From NCBI GenBank assembly GCA_947174305.1, contig CAMWIH010000002.1, forward strand, positions 1 to 46,789: a stretch of 46,789 bases of DNA. Direction: 5' to 3'. Position numbers and translations under genes: made by a program. Positions 1 through 9,433 of this stretch are shown piece after piece. The first letter of the stretch is position 1. Every line of letters starts with the position of its first letter. The notes beneath the pieces are model-generated. The model saw nothing but the letters and a program-made list of their open reading frames with translations. It had not been told where the DNA came from and did no database searches. The DNA comes from an uncultured Porphyromonadaceae bacterium. GTDB lineage: Bacteria > Bacteroidota > Bacteroidia > Bacteroidales > Muribaculaceae.

Positions 1-28
1 GTCGCTTAATAGCGACCGCTTTTTTATT
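1..28 (+). terminator. Intrinsic terminator of an upstream gene
   Basis: The window opens with a 6-bp stem (GTCGCT / AGCGAC, loop TAAT) followed by CGCTTTTTTATT, the form of a rho-independent terminator. It probably ends a + strand gene lying left of the window; the left arm may extend beyond base 1. Confidence 0.6.
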
Positions 29-140
29 GCCATAGAAATGCTTAAAAGTTTGTCTTCGGGTGTCAGAAGTTAGCATGAATTAACTCTTATCATTAATTTT
101 AAAATAAAAAGTGTATTCCTAAACCTTTTACGCCATATAT

Positions 141-158
141 CGTTCTAACTATAGAACG
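141..158 (+). promoter_or_regulatory. Small hairpin in the glsA upstream region
   Basis: CGTTCTA and TAGAACG form a perfect 7-bp inverted repeat around ACTA, about 70 bp before the glutaminase start. It could be an operator or a leader hairpin. No clear TAnnTTTG promoter was found here, so its role is open. Confidence 0.3.
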
Positions 159-227
159 GTTTGAAAAAGCCGAGTAATTATCGCGGATGCTATATCCCAT
201 AAATCTTAAATTAATACTTATAAAAAC

Positions 228-1193
228 ATGGACAAGACAATTACTAAAGCCCAGATCAAGGCTGCCGTTGAAGAGGCGTATGCCGAATGTAAGGATATTC
301 AGGGTGGTCATAATGCCGATTATATCCCCTTCCTTGCCAACATCGATCCAAATCTATTCGGTATCAGCGTCACTCTTCTCGATGGCACAGTAATCAATGT
401 GGGCGATACCGACTATAAATTCGGTGTGGAATCGATCTCGAAAGTGCTCACTGCAATCCTTATCCTGAAACAGCATGGCGCCAAGGCCGTCCTCGATCAG
501 ATTGGAGCCGACGCCACAGGTCTTCCCTTCAATTCCATTTTCGCAATCCTCCTTGAAAACGATCATCCCTCCACTCCGCTGGTGAATGCCGGTGCTATCA
601 CGGCATGTTCTATGGTTGAGCCCAAGGGCGATTCCTGGGGCAAATGGGAAGCTATCATCAACAACTTCACAGCCCTTTGCGGTTCTGAATCCCAGGTGCT
701 CGACGAGCTTTACCGCTCAGAATCGGAAACCAATTTCAACAACCGTTCCATCGCATGGCTTCTCAAGGACTACAATAGAATCTACGACGATGTGCCCATG
801 AGTCTTGACCTTTACACCCGTCAATGCTCGGTTGGTGTCACGAGCGAACAGCTTGCCGTATGCGCCGGAACAATTGCCAACGGCGGCCTTAACCCCGTGA
901 CCAAAGAACAGGTGTTCGACAAAGACCTCGCTCCCAAGATCACCAGTCTTATCTCCACAGTAGGGTTCTATCAGCACACCGGCGACTGGCTCTATACCTC
1001 AGGCATACCCGCAAAGAGCGGTGTCGGAGGTGGTGTACTCGGAGTCATGCCGGGAGTAATGGGTATCGCTGCATTCGCACCCCCATTGGATGTGGCAGGA
1101 AACTCAGTCAAGGCTCAGGCAGCAGTGAAAGCCATTATGAACAAGTTAGGTCTCGGTGTCTTCAATGGAGACCGTGTAACAGTGACAGATTAA
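228..1193 (+). CDS. glsA: Glutaminase (serine-dependent, GlsA family)
   Basis: Hydrolyses L-glutamine to glutamate and ammonia, probably in the cytoplasm because no signal peptide is seen. At 321 aa it has the usual length of the GlsA/YbaS family, which has a beta-lactamase-like fold. The catalytic S-x-x-K is S69-I-S-K72 in FGVESISKVL, and the later KSGVGGG segment matches the conserved K-S-G motif near the C-terminus. The ATG at 228 begins the family-like N-terminus directly. It is followed 67 bp later by an MFS carrier and then an asparaginase on the same strand, so the three genes probably form one amide-deamidation operon. In enterobacteria glutaminase-derived ammonia serves acid resistance; whether it does so here is inference. 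Confidence 0.93.
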   Translation: MDKTITKAQIKAAVEEAYAECKDIQGGHNADYIPFLANIDPNLFGISVTLLDGTVINVGDTDYKFGVESISKVLTAILILKQHGAKAVLDQIGADATGLPFNSIFAILLENDHPSTPLVNAGAITACSMVEPKGDSWGKWEAIINNFTALCGSESQVLDELYRSESETNFNNRSIAWLLKDYNRIYDDVPMSLDLYTRQCSVGVTSEQLAVCAGTIANGGLNPVTKEQVFDKDLAPKITSLISTVGFYQHTGDWLYTSGIPAKSGVGGGVLGVMPGVMGIAAFAPPLDVAGNSVKAQAAVKAIMNKLGLGVFNGDRVTVTD

Positions 1194-1260
1194 TCAAATT
1201 CAGGATTCCATAATTTTTATTTGAATTAAAGGATTCCACAATTATTAAAAACAGTTTATT

Positions 1261-2610
1261 ATGCAAGTAAAAACAGGAAAAGGCACCATCTCGATGATGG
1301 TGGTGCTCGCTATATGGTCACTTTCGCTTGCCGTGGATCTTCCGGGCTTGGCGGTGACACCGATCGAAGGAAGCTTGCGTCATATATTCACCGACGCAAC
1401 CGACCTTAAAATCCAGATGCTAACAGTGCTCCCCAACCTGGTCATCATCCCCTTTGTGCTCCTTTCGGGTAAGCTCTCCGAAACCAAGCATAAGGTGTTG
1501 GTGATCACCCTCGGCACCATCCTCTACATTGTGGCAGGTGCATTGTCATTATTCACAAATTCACTTACGGCCCTTATCTGGCTCAGCTGTCTGTTAGGCG
1601 CAGGTTGCGGTCTTATCCTCCCATTCTCAACAGGTCTTATCGCTGATGTCTTTACCGGTAAATACCGTATGAAACAGATGGGTATCATCTCGGCTATCGG
1701 TAATGTGGCTCTCGTGCTTGCAACATTTGCAGTAGGATTCCTCGTAGCAGGCGACCTCGAACACACATGGCACCGTGCATTCTTCGTTTACCTGATTCCG
1801 TTGCTCTCTCTCGTTCTTATCCCATTCCTGAATAAGATTCCGAAATCAGATTACCAGGATGCTCCCGCCACAACTGACGCTTCCTCATCAACTACCGCTG
1901 ATCAGAAAGCTGCGACCGCTACGGCCCCTGCCAAAGATGCCAAAGCTACCACTACAGCTGCAACTGCTCCTGCAATACCCGCTGTCGATGCCGACGGATT
2001 CTCCACAAAGGGTCAGGTGGTAAAGGGTGGATTCTATATCGGAAGGACAATCTGGTTGCTTCTCGCCTATTTCTTCTTCGTGTTCGCAACCTGTATCCCG
2101 TCGTATTATCTTCCTAATTTCGACTGGATCTCTTCCGAACAGGCCTCGACAATGACCTCGACATTCTATTTTGCAATGTTCGTTGTTGGTATCGCCCTTA
2201 CGCCGGTAATGAAATTCTTCCGTAAAGGCACCTTTATCGCCGCCGCAGCAATGCTTCTTTTAAGCTTCGTGCTCTTCATATTCGTTCAGAAGTCGGTGGC
2301 AGTATATATCATCGCCGCAGCCCTCTGTGGTCTCGGTAACGGTATTGCCCAGCCTATCTTCTATACAAAGGCAACCGAGGTTGTGACTTCTGATAAGAAA
2401 TCAACCCTCTCCCTCGCTTACCTTCAGGTGGCAAACTATGTGGCAATCTCTCTCGTGCCTGTAATCATCAGCGCAGGCCAGAAGATTTTCCACACAACCT
2501 CTACACTCTTCCCGTTCGTATTTGTCGGCATCGCTACTGCAATCGTATTCCTCTTTGTAATCATCCGTAGCCGTCACTTCGTATTCGGTATGTCAAAGAA
2601 TTATTATTAA
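1261..2610 (+). CDS. MFS transporter, probable amino-acid-related carrier
   Basis: A 449-aa polytopic inner-membrane protein of the major facilitator superfamily. Two hydrophobic halves of about six helices each are visible. They are separated by a long loop at roughly residues 195-255 that is strongly enriched in Ala, Thr, Asp and Lys and looks disordered. The substrate cannot be read from sequence. Its position between glutaminase and asparaginase, with short gaps on both sides, suggests import of glutamine or asparagine or export of the glutamate or aspartate produced. The family assignment is firm from the helix pattern; the substrate is inference. The low-complexity central loop is longer than usual for the family and may vary between strains. 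Confidence 0.8.
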   Translation: MQVKTGKGTISMMVVLAIWSLSLAVDLPGLAVTPIEGSLRHIFTDATDLKIQMLTVLPNLVIIPFVLLSGKLSETKHKVLVITLGTILYIVAGALSLFTNSLTALIWLSCLLGAGCGLILPFSTGLIADVFTGKYRMKQMGIISAIGNVALVLATFAVGFLVAGDLEHTWHRAFFVYLIPLLSLVLIPFLNKIPKSDYQDAPATTDASSSTTADQKAATATAPAKDAKATTTAATAPAIPAVDADGFSTKGQVVKGGFYIGRTIWLLLAYFFFVFATCIPSYYLPNFDWISSEQASTMTSTFYFAMFVVGIALTPVMKFFRKGTFIAAAAMLLLSFVLFIFVQKSVAVYIIAAALCGLGNGIAQPIFYTKATEVVTSDKKSTLSLAYLQVANYVAISLVPVIISAGQKIFHTTSTLFPFVFVGIATAIVFLFVIIRSRHFVFGMSKNYY

Positions 2611-2666
2611 TTAACTCACAAAAATCTTAATCCGATAATTACTCATCAGAGCATTATCACAACTTT

Positions 2667-3713
2667 ATGAAAAACATGGAAACAACACAGAAACCAAGAA
2701 TCAGAATCATATACACCGGTGGCACAATCGGTATGGTAGAAACACCCAACGGCCTTCAGCCTTTTGATTTCTCTCACCTGATGGACAATGTGCCCAAGAT
2801 CGGTCAGTTAGGATATGATATCGAGAGTGTTCAGTTCCCTCAGCCTATCGATTCATCCAACATGAATCCTCAATATTGGGGACAGATTGTAAAGGATATC
2901 GCCGATAATTATGATAATTTCGACGGATTCGTGGTTCTTCACGGAACAGACACTATGGCCTACACAGCCTCAGCCCTTTCATTCATGCTTCGCAATCTGC
3001 GCAAGCCTGTGGTGATTACAGGTTCACAGCTCCCTATAGGCGACACCCGCGAGGATGGCACAGAAAACCTTATCTCTGCCGTAGAGGTTGCCGCAGCCAA
3101 GGATGAGAATGGCGATCCGATGATTCAGGAGGTGGTTATCTCATTCCAGGATTATATCGTCCGCGGATGCCGTTCAACCAAGTTCACATCAACAGGGTTC
3201 GATGCATTCAAGAGTTTCAACTATCCCGCTCTCGGAACCATCGACCTCCACATCGAGTATGCAAAACCATACCTGATGCGTCACGACACTGAACTTCCCC
3301 TCGATCCCTTCTATGCTATGGATCCGAATCTTCTCGTGCTTTGGCTCTATCCGGGCATAACAGAGGATGTGGTTAAGGCGCAGCTTGCCACTCCCGGAAT
3401 CAAGGCCGTTGTGCTCCGCACCTTCGGTGCCGGTAATGCACCAACAGAGAAATGGTTCCTCGATGCCCTTACAGATGCCGTGTCAAGAGGTCTGATCATC
3501 TTCAACGTGACCCAGTGTCTCAACGGAGGTGACGAGCAGAAACGTTATTATACCGGCGACATGCTTGCCAAAGCAGGTGTAATCTCAGGATTTGACATCA
3601 CCGCAGAGGCAGCCATCACCAAGCTCATGTATCTTCTTGGCTCCGGCCTATCCACAGATCAGATCAAGCAATATCTCACCACTCCGATCGTCGGTGAGAT
3701 GACAGTAAATTGA
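2667..3713 (+). CDS. ansA: L-asparaginase, type I (cytoplasmic)
   Basis: Converts L-asparagine to aspartate and ammonia. The 348-aa protein carries both catalytic signatures of the family: YTGGTIGM near the N-terminus (nucleophilic Thr20) and VLHGTDTMAYTASAL around residue 92. There is no signal peptide, which matches the cytoplasmic type I enzyme rather than periplasmic type II. The ORF starts at ATG 2667 (MKNMETT); an in-frame ATG at 2676 is an equally possible start. It is the last gene of the glutaminase/MFS/asparaginase run and is followed within 20 bp by a strong palindromic terminator. With glsA it would let the cell deamidate both amide amino acids. Confidence 0.92.
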   Translation: MKNMETTQKPRIRIIYTGGTIGMVETPNGLQPFDFSHLMDNVPKIGQLGYDIESVQFPQPIDSSNMNPQYWGQIVKDIADNYDNFDGFVVLHGTDTMAYTASALSFMLRNLRKPVVITGSQLPIGDTREDGTENLISAVEVAAAKDENGDPMIQEVVISFQDYIVRGCRSTKFTSTGFDAFKSFNYPALGTIDLHIEYAKPYLMRHDTELPLDPFYAMDPNLLVLWLYPGITEDVVKAQLATPGIKAVVLRTFGAGNAPTEKWFLDALTDAVSRGLIIFNVTQCLNGGDEQKRYYTGDMLAKAGVISGFDITAEAAITKLMYLLGSGLSTDQIKQYLTTPIVGEMTVN

Positions 3714-3728
3714 TCACAGAAAACCTAA

Positions 3729-3780
3729 GATAAGAAAAAGCCTCCGGAAGTTGATCAACTTCCGGAGGCTTTTTCTTATC
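3729..3780. terminator. Perfect 52-bp palindromic bidirectional terminator
   Basis: A perfect inverted repeat centred on GATC at 3753-3756. Its core is GCCTCCGGAAGTTGATCAAC with A-run and T-run flanks (AAAAAG / CTTTTT), so it works as an intrinsic terminator on both strands. It separates ansA (+) from the convergent secreted-protein gene (-). Confidence 0.92.
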
Positions 3781-3833
3781 AAGGACATCTCCTTATCAGA
3801 TTAGAGAAATCGTCTCTCCATCCGACATTCCAT

Positions 3834-5159
3834 TTATCTGACTATTCTCTTTTTACCATTGACAATGTAAATGCCCGGAGCCAGTGAATGGAGTTCTGAA
3901 TCACTTACATCCATACGCATTCCAAAAATATTATAGACCGCGCCATCCTTTTCAGTCTCTCTAAGGTTCTTTACTCCCGTTCCCAGGTCAAGCAAATAAG
4001 ATGCATCTGTCACGAGCTTCAATTGGTTATAGTAGTCTGCATTCAGATATACTTTGAACACATTGGGATCATCTTCATCAGGCTGTGCGGTCTCCTCTCC
4101 ATTAACCGTGATGAGGTGAGGCTTACCATTGTCAGCGAATGTTATGGTGAAATAAGGACTGGAAGATTCAAGTATGTTAAGTCCTGCGGTGAGCGGAATT
4201 TCCCTGTCCTGAGCTCCTGTTGTAATTTTCACTTCATGAGGATTATCGGCAATAGCGTTAATCTTATCCTCCTCAGCGATTATGTCGGTGGTTATCTCAA
4301 CTGTGCTTCCACTAAGGACTGTCACCTCTACCGCATCATTCTCGATTACAACTGGTTCGCCATCAAGAGTGAGGGATGGATTCACATCAGGCATAAAATT
4401 CACTTTCAAAAGAGCCTTGTCCTCCCCGACAAGTTTAATCACCCTTTCCCCTTCTCTCAAACTTGTCTGGAGCTGATAATCCACGAAAAGGGTTCGGATC
4501 CCCAGTACACCGGTGATATTCATCTCAGCAGGCTTAATCATATTTTCCGTAGCCTCAATTCTGAGGGTGCCGCTTTCAGTAAAGCTGACTTCACAAGTAA
4601 AGGTGTCCCATACATTGTACTCAACATCCTGAGGCTCATCATTCACCCAGACCTTAACATCCGCATCTCCACTGAACGTAAACGAGAATTTCACCTTATC
4701 TGAAGTGAAATCGTAAGTTGAAATTCCTTCCGACACTTTGTATCGGTCTTCATCATTGATATAACATCTCTCGATAAACTCAGCACCCGTGACATCAAGG
4801 GTGACAGTGCGTGTAATCAATTCGCGGGTAGTAACTTTTATGATCACACCGGCAAAATCTTCAGTAAGAGTTTCTGTCCAGGATCCTCCAATAATCGACT
4901 GCTGACGTCCGTTCACAAGAACCTTTTCAATAGCATATCCTTTTGAGGCGGCAATGTCGAGCACGGGATATCGGTCATCTTGAAAAGTTATAATGTTTTC
5001 TCCGTCATGCAATCCTTCCAGTGTGGAATAGTTCATAGATACCACAACGTGGCTCGCATCGTCAAGATTGAGGGAGAGAGTAGCAGTTGCCCCAAAGGCA
5101 GTCTGTGAATATATTGCCAGCATGGCAATCAGTGTCGCAATAAGGTGTAGATGTTTCAT
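3834..5159 (-). CDS. Secreted beta-rich protein with type-A C-terminal sorting signal
   Basis: A 441-aa protein of unknown function. It begins with a clear signal peptide (hydrophobic residues ~5-23, cleavage near AFG-ATA). Beta-strand-rich repeats follow, in which segments like 'vtLdvtGaefi' and 'ItTgaq' recur, suggesting tandem Ig-like or similar modules. It ends with VYNIFGMRMD...LAPGIYIVNGKKRIVR, the short type-A sorting signal seen on secreted proteins of Prevotella-like Bacteroidales (T9SS/Por). It is therefore probably exported and anchored or released at the cell surface. It lies 149 bp downstream of a second, larger sorting-signal protein on the same strand, but a hairpin stands between them, so cotranscription is uncertain. 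No catalytic motif was recognised. Confidence 0.8.
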   Translation of the reverse strand: MKHLHLIATLIAMLAIYSQTAFGATATLSLNLDDASHVVVSMNYSTLEGLHDGENIITFQDDRYPVLDIAASKGYAIEKVLVNGRQQSIIGGSWTETLTEDFAGVIIKVTTRELITRTVTLDVTGAEFIERCYINDEDRYKVSEGISTYDFTSDKVKFSFTFSGDADVKVWVNDEPQDVEYNVWDTFTCEVSFTESGTLRIEATENMIKPAEMNITGVLGIRTLFVDYQLQTSLREGERVIKLVGEDKALLKVNFMPDVNPSLTLDGEPVVIENDAVEVTVLSGSTVEITTDIIAEEDKINAIADNPHEVKITTGAQDREIPLTAGLNILESSSPYFTITFADNGKPHLITVNGEETAQPDEDDPNVFKVYLNADYYNQLKLVTDASYLLDLGTGVKNLRETEKDGAVYNIFGMRMDVSDSELHSLAPGIYIVNGKKRIVR

Positions 5160-5257
5160 ATAATTTATAGTTTAGGGTGTTTAAACTCAATCCCCGGCCA
5201 CGGTCACCTTTAATTAGACCGTCATCAGGAATCGATAAAATTTATTTAATCGGGGGT

Positions 5258-5299
5258 GTTTTCGATATCAGCCTTCTGAATACGGCTGATATCGAAAAC
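5258..5299 (-). terminator. Long hairpin after the 1299-aa gene
   Basis: A perfect 16-bp stem (GTTTTCGATATCAGCC / GGCTGATATCGAAAAC) with a 10-nt loop lies 10 bp beyond the - strand stop at 5309. It lacks a clean U-tract, so it may be a weak terminator, a processing site or an mRNA stabiliser between the two secreted-protein genes. Confidence 0.55.
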
Positions 5300-5308
5300 T
5301 GAGAAATA

Positions 5309-8300
5309 TTATTTCTTTATGGCTTTGATGATAATCTCCTTGCCATCTTTCAAGATCAGACGGATTATGCAGAAACCCTTGGGAAGATCCGTCGTGTCAA
5401 CAGTGAGGGAAGGATTGTCAATCCGTTTGAGCAATGCTCCGGAAAGGTTAAGGAAGGCTATTTGTGCCACTTCATCCACTCCGGTTATCCTGACATAATC
5501 GCCAAACGGGTTCGGAGAAACCGTCACTCCTTCACCGGCACTAACTTCTACAGTTCCGCTATGGTTTATTCTGACGCTTTCAGAATATTCCGGCCGTCCC
5601 TCTTCTCCGTTATCATAGACTGAGATAACACCATATTTATAATTTCCATCCGGAAGATCCTTAACCGATTCATCAGTAATATTCAGGGTGGATGTCTCCC
5701 CTACAAGAGTCCATTCTGCATCATCGTTGTCAGCATCAATACGGAAAACCTTATAGGAAACGTCAGGTTTCGATACTGAAATCTCATCATTTCTGACCTC
5801 CTCACATGATGCCCTCAGCATCAGATGACACTCCTCGTATGTTGCCATCTCACTGATTCGGTAGTTATAACTGTCACCGGCATAGAAACATGTGCCGAGC
5901 TCGAAAGGATATTCTTCAGTAGGCTTAGTTATACCTATGCTCATAAAACCATCGCAACTTACAGCTATCATGAACCCATCTGCCTCAACAGGATTTTTGA
6001 GTTTATGGCTTGACCATGCATCATCCACATAAGGCACATTGTCAGCCTCATACAGGATCTTTTTAGGATCCGGATTCCCCTGCTGATCAAGTCCAAAGAT
6101 GAATACATTGAAATTGCTGTGCGTTTCTCCGGAGGCCACATACCAGCTTATCTCCTTAATGACAGCTTTCTTTTTAAAGGATGTTCCGAAGATTATCTCC
6201 TTCCATCCTCCGGGATAACCGATAACCGAGTAGCGTTTACCCGAATCATGACGGAATTCCGGCACCGGTTCCTGCCAAGAGATCTCAGCGGAAGACTCAC
6301 TTGTCGCAAGCTTTACATCGAAAGCCTTTACCGGTTCAGCCGATAGACTGAAGTCGTAGGTCAGATCCTTATCTCCGACCGAAAGGGTATGGATGAAAGG
6401 CTTGTATAGCCCGGATGTTGCGCGTAGAGTATAAACCTGATCAATCTGTTTTACCCCCGGAATCTCATAATGACCCGCCTGATCAGTGGTTGTATGGAAT
6501 TCATCATAACCAACCAACGTGATATCAATGCCCCCTATTGGAGAACCCGATATTTCATCCACGACCGTACCGCTTAATGTACGGGGAGGAATAGCGGAAA
6601 TCATTACATCGACCTCCGTATTTTTACCTTCGGCCACCATAAATGATTCTGAATCTATACGGTTATAATCATGATGGGTCACTGTGAGAATGTGTTCACC
6701 TGCCGTGACACGAGGAAGAGAATAAATACCTTTCTTATCTGTCAAGGCATAGAGATTAGTGCCTCCTACGGCTACTTTTGCATCCGTAATCAATTTTCCG
6801 CTACCATCGGTCACCTTACCTGACACCGAGCCTGTAGCCGGCGACACCATATTGATACGCAGGTCAGGATATGTGTCCGAAGCAATCACTGCCGAGCTTT
6901 CAAGACCGCCCGGTTCATCAGAAGACTTGGAGAGAGAGCGAACCGCCGTCTTGTCGGAATGATTCACGAAAAGCTTGTCATATATAAATTCTTTGCTTTT
7001 CTTTACTGAACATACAACTAAATTTCCACCTTTATATTCATAGGGTGTAAAGAATGGAACAACAAAGTCGTTTCTCCCTTCCGGGAAATACATTCCTCCT
7101 TCGAACACTTTAGTAAGCGTGGAAAGCTCTACCATTTCATTGTCATCAAAATTCTCTTTATCAGTCTCACCCACATAGATTTCGAAAGAATCGCTTATGA
7201 AGGGAGAATTCATGATGGTTTTATAGACAAAACTACTTATCAGACCTGCGTCAATCCCTATTTCATTCGCCTTGTAGATAGTCTGGCCCATGGTCTCCGC
7301 ACTATAGAAGTCAACAGGGAACGCAAAGCTCTTTTTGCCATCACCATCCTGAATGGCATGCACCTCATTCCCCTCTTTGAGAACTTCCACAAATATCGGA
7401 TTGCTCTCATTATTTGCCGGTGTGGCATCTCCTTCGAGCTTCACCACCGAATGAAATGAATATGCACCTGCCGTCTGTGGCATCCATTCATTTATCACGT
7501 AGGTCTTTTCCCCAGCTTCCAAAGTCTTTCCGCTTACTGTATTTACAACCGACCCCGTGGCATTATCAACAAGATCTACTGTCCAGGATGCAACAGCCGA
7601 CGCTCCTCGATTCTCAACCTCAGTGCGGAATTCACACTTTTCTCCAACCTCAGTCATGGTTGTTCCCTGCAATGAAAGAACCTCAAGCTCAGTCTCGGGC
7701 ATCGTACCGATTATTACGTTATCTACGGCTGCATCGTAGGGATCCGACATGGCTTCTTCAAAATCACCCGAGGCATGGGAGAAACCAATCTTGAAGCAAC
7801 AAGTCTTGTCCTTATATTCCGGTAGCGGAATCTCTATTTTCCGATATTTGGTTGTTGCCACGTGTTCATGCTCCCCACCGGGTTCTATAGTGTAAATGGT
7901 TTTATAGTTCACTCCGTAATCATCACTTGCCTGAACCACTATGCGTGGCACTTCAGGTGAGATGGGGTGATTCTGCTCATCCTTGACGTTAAGCTTGTAG
8001 CAGAAGGAGAATATCGGGTTTTCTCCCATCTCTACATAGTGAGTGGTAAAGCCAATGGCCCTATCTTCCATAAATATGGAATAGAATGAACTACCCCACC
8101 AGGAGCGTCCTGAATCCATACCATAATTGGGCACATTTCCCGTCGTCTCAGAGAAAGTCCATTCAGCGGGTCCGCCATGTTCAAAATCTTCATAAGTAAA
8201 CCCTGTGATTCTCGGTTCATGTATATCGGCAAATACCATGATATGAGGTTCGCGGTTTGTAGGATCATTGGTGGTTAATACAATCTCCCCCACATATTCC

Positions 8301-9208
8301 CCCGGGTCTGTAACATTCAGTGTGAGCGGGAACTCCAGAAGTTCATCAGGTTCAATTGTGGCCGGGAAACCGGTGACTGTGAGTCCGGGCGAACATTCCT
8401 TGAGATCCACAATAAGGTCTGCATTGCCGGGATTGTAAATCTCAAGCATGGTTGTTTGAACAGGCTGGAGAATATTCACTTCCCCGAAATCTATACCCTG
8501 GTAAGCTGTGAAGGCAGGATAATTACCACTCCATACCTTAAGGTTATCAACCACCGTGCCTCCTCCATCAACAGGAGAAACACTGTGCAACCCTATATTG
8601 TAAAGCCCGCTCTTTTCAGGCGTGAACTTACCTCTCACCTGACTCCACTGTTGATAATCACCTGAGATGTTACCCACATTTATGGTCATTACTTCAGCAG
8701 TGGCTCCCATGCCGGCCTTGACTTCAAGTATATCCTTAACGTTTCCATTTGCAGGCATCATTACATATAACTCTATGTTATATTCCTTACCACCTTCCAG
8801 ATTCACTGCCGGACTAAAGGTCCAGGCATCGTGAGACTTTCCGGAAGCAGGGAAGATATAGGCATACTTATAACCACTTACACCCCGCAGGATTTCACCA
8901 TTTACAGATAAGGTTCCGCTTCTCCATACATCATCTTCATCTCCGGGAGTGGCAATTGTAGCCCATCCCTCTGGCATGGGGAAAGGATCCTTGCCAATCG
9001 CGCTTTCAAAATCTTCGTATAGAAAATCCTTTTCCGACACAATTCGTGCCATGGTCTTTCTTTTCACTGCATTTTTAGAACGTCCCTGTTCCACCGTAAC
9101 GGGGTAATCAATTTGTTTGAGATGTGGGGACTCAGGCACTCGCGCTCCGGCCAGCAAGCCGACAATGAGGATGCCAAGAATCAATGGAAGTGTTAAGTAC
9201 TTTTTCAT
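5309..9208 (-). CDS. Large secreted multidomain adhesin-like protein (choice-of-anchor J, CARDB, carboxypeptidase-regulatory, FN3, sorting signal)
   Basis: A 1299-aa exported protein. Order of parts read from sequence: signal peptide (1-22); a choice-of-anchor-J-like jelly roll (~60-230, starting YEDFES); an ASPM/HYDIN-like Ig domain (~232-330, FGEVNI...LEIYNPGNADL); a second anchor-J-like jelly roll (~335-500, YEDFEHGG); a CARDB-like domain (~505-610); two carboxypeptidase-regulatory-like domains (~790-950, GSVSGKVTDGSG and RTLSGTVVDEISG); FN3-like segments (~965-1220); and a C-terminal type-A sorting signal (VSPNPFGDYVRITG...). No protease or glycosidase active site was recognised, so the likely role is binding or adhesion at the cell surface. 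The divergent TPR/AraC-type regulator 225 bp away is a plausible controller. A good -7 box lies at 9250-9257. Confidence 0.85.
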   Translation of the reverse strand: MKKYLTLPLILGILIVGLLAGARVPESPHLKQIDYPVTVEQGRSKNAVKRKTMARIVSEKDFLYEDFESAIGKDPFPMPEGWATIATPGDEDDVWRSGTLSVNGEILRGVSGYKYAYIFPASGKSHDAWTFSPAVNLEGGKEYNIELYVMMPANGNVKDILEVKAGMGATAEVMTINVGNISGDYQQWSQVRGKFTPEKSGLYNIGLHSVSPVDGGGTVVDNLKVWSGNYPAFTAYQGIDFGEVNILQPVQTTMLEIYNPGNADLIVDLKECSPGLTVTGFPATIEPDELLEFPLTLNVTDPGEYVGEIVLTTNDPTNREPHIMVFADIHEPRITGFTYEDFEHGGPAEWTFSETTGNVPNYGMDSGRSWWGSSFYSIFMEDRAIGFTTHYVEMGENPIFSFCYKLNVKDEQNHPISPEVPRIVVQASDDYGVNYKTIYTIEPGGEHEHVATTKYRKIEIPLPEYKDKTCCFKIGFSHASGDFEEAMSDPYDAAVDNVIIGTMPETELEVLSLQGTTMTEVGEKCEFRTEVENRGASAVASWTVDLVDNATGSVVNTVSGKTLEAGEKTYVINEWMPQTAGAYSFHSVVKLEGDATPANNESNPIFVEVLKEGNEVHAIQDGDGKKSFAFPVDFYSAETMGQTIYKANEIGIDAGLISSFVYKTIMNSPFISDSFEIYVGETDKENFDDNEMVELSTLTKVFEGGMYFPEGRNDFVVPFFTPYEYKGGNLVVCSVKKSKEFIYDKLFVNHSDKTAVRSLSKSSDEPGGLESSAVIASDTYPDLRINMVSPATGSVSGKVTDGSGKLITDAKVAVGGTNLYALTDKKGIYSLPRVTAGEHILTVTHHDYNRIDSESFMVAEGKNTEVDVMISAIPPRTLSGTVVDEISGSPIGGIDITLVGYDEFHTTTDQAGHYEIPGVKQIDQVYTLRATSGLYKPFIHTLSVGDKDLTYDFSLSAEPVKAFDVKLATSESSAEISWQEPVPEFRHDSGKRYSVIGYPGGWKEIIFGTSFKKKAVIKEISWYVASGETHSNFNVFIFGLDQQGNPDPKKILYEADNVPYVDDAWSSHKLKNPVEADGFMIAVSCDGFMSIGITKPTEEYPFELGTCFYAGDSYNYRISEMATYEECHLMLRASCEEVRNDEISVSKPDVSYKVFRIDADNDDAEWTLVGETSTLNITDESVKDLPDGNYKYGVISVYDNGEEGRPEYSESVRINHSGTVEVSAGEGVTVSPNPFGDYVRITGVDEVAQIAFLNLSGALLKRIDNPSLTVDTTDLPKGFCIIRLILKDGKEIIIKAIKK

Positions 9209-9249
9209 TACATGGAAATTTTAATTACATGTTAATTTTGTTTCTGCCA

Positions 9250-9257
9250 CAAAGATA
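9250..9257 (-). promoter_or_regulatory. Promoter -7 box for the 1299-aa secreted protein
   Basis: On the - strand this reads TATCTTTG, matching the Bacteroidota TAnnTTTG consensus. A 3-of-4 match to TTTG (TTGC) lies 19-20 bp upstream. The predicted transcript starts about 35 nt before the ATG. Confidence 0.6.
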
Positions 9258-9433
9258 GGGTAATTTCATCCTGTTTTGCAAGAAATCTTTCCTAACAAGT
9301 GAGTCAATTCTGGAAATGACTCATAAATTGAATACAAATTGCCACAATATCAGCATTAAATCATCGTTTTAACTTTTAACCTTACAGTTTTAATTTCTTC
9401 GAGGAAGTTATAAAAACAAGCTTCTGACACAAT

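Noticed and set aside
4023-4703. 226-aa + strand ORF over the 441-aa secreted protein
   Set aside because: Cys/His/Ile-rich shadow; the - strand frame has a signal peptide and sorting signal.
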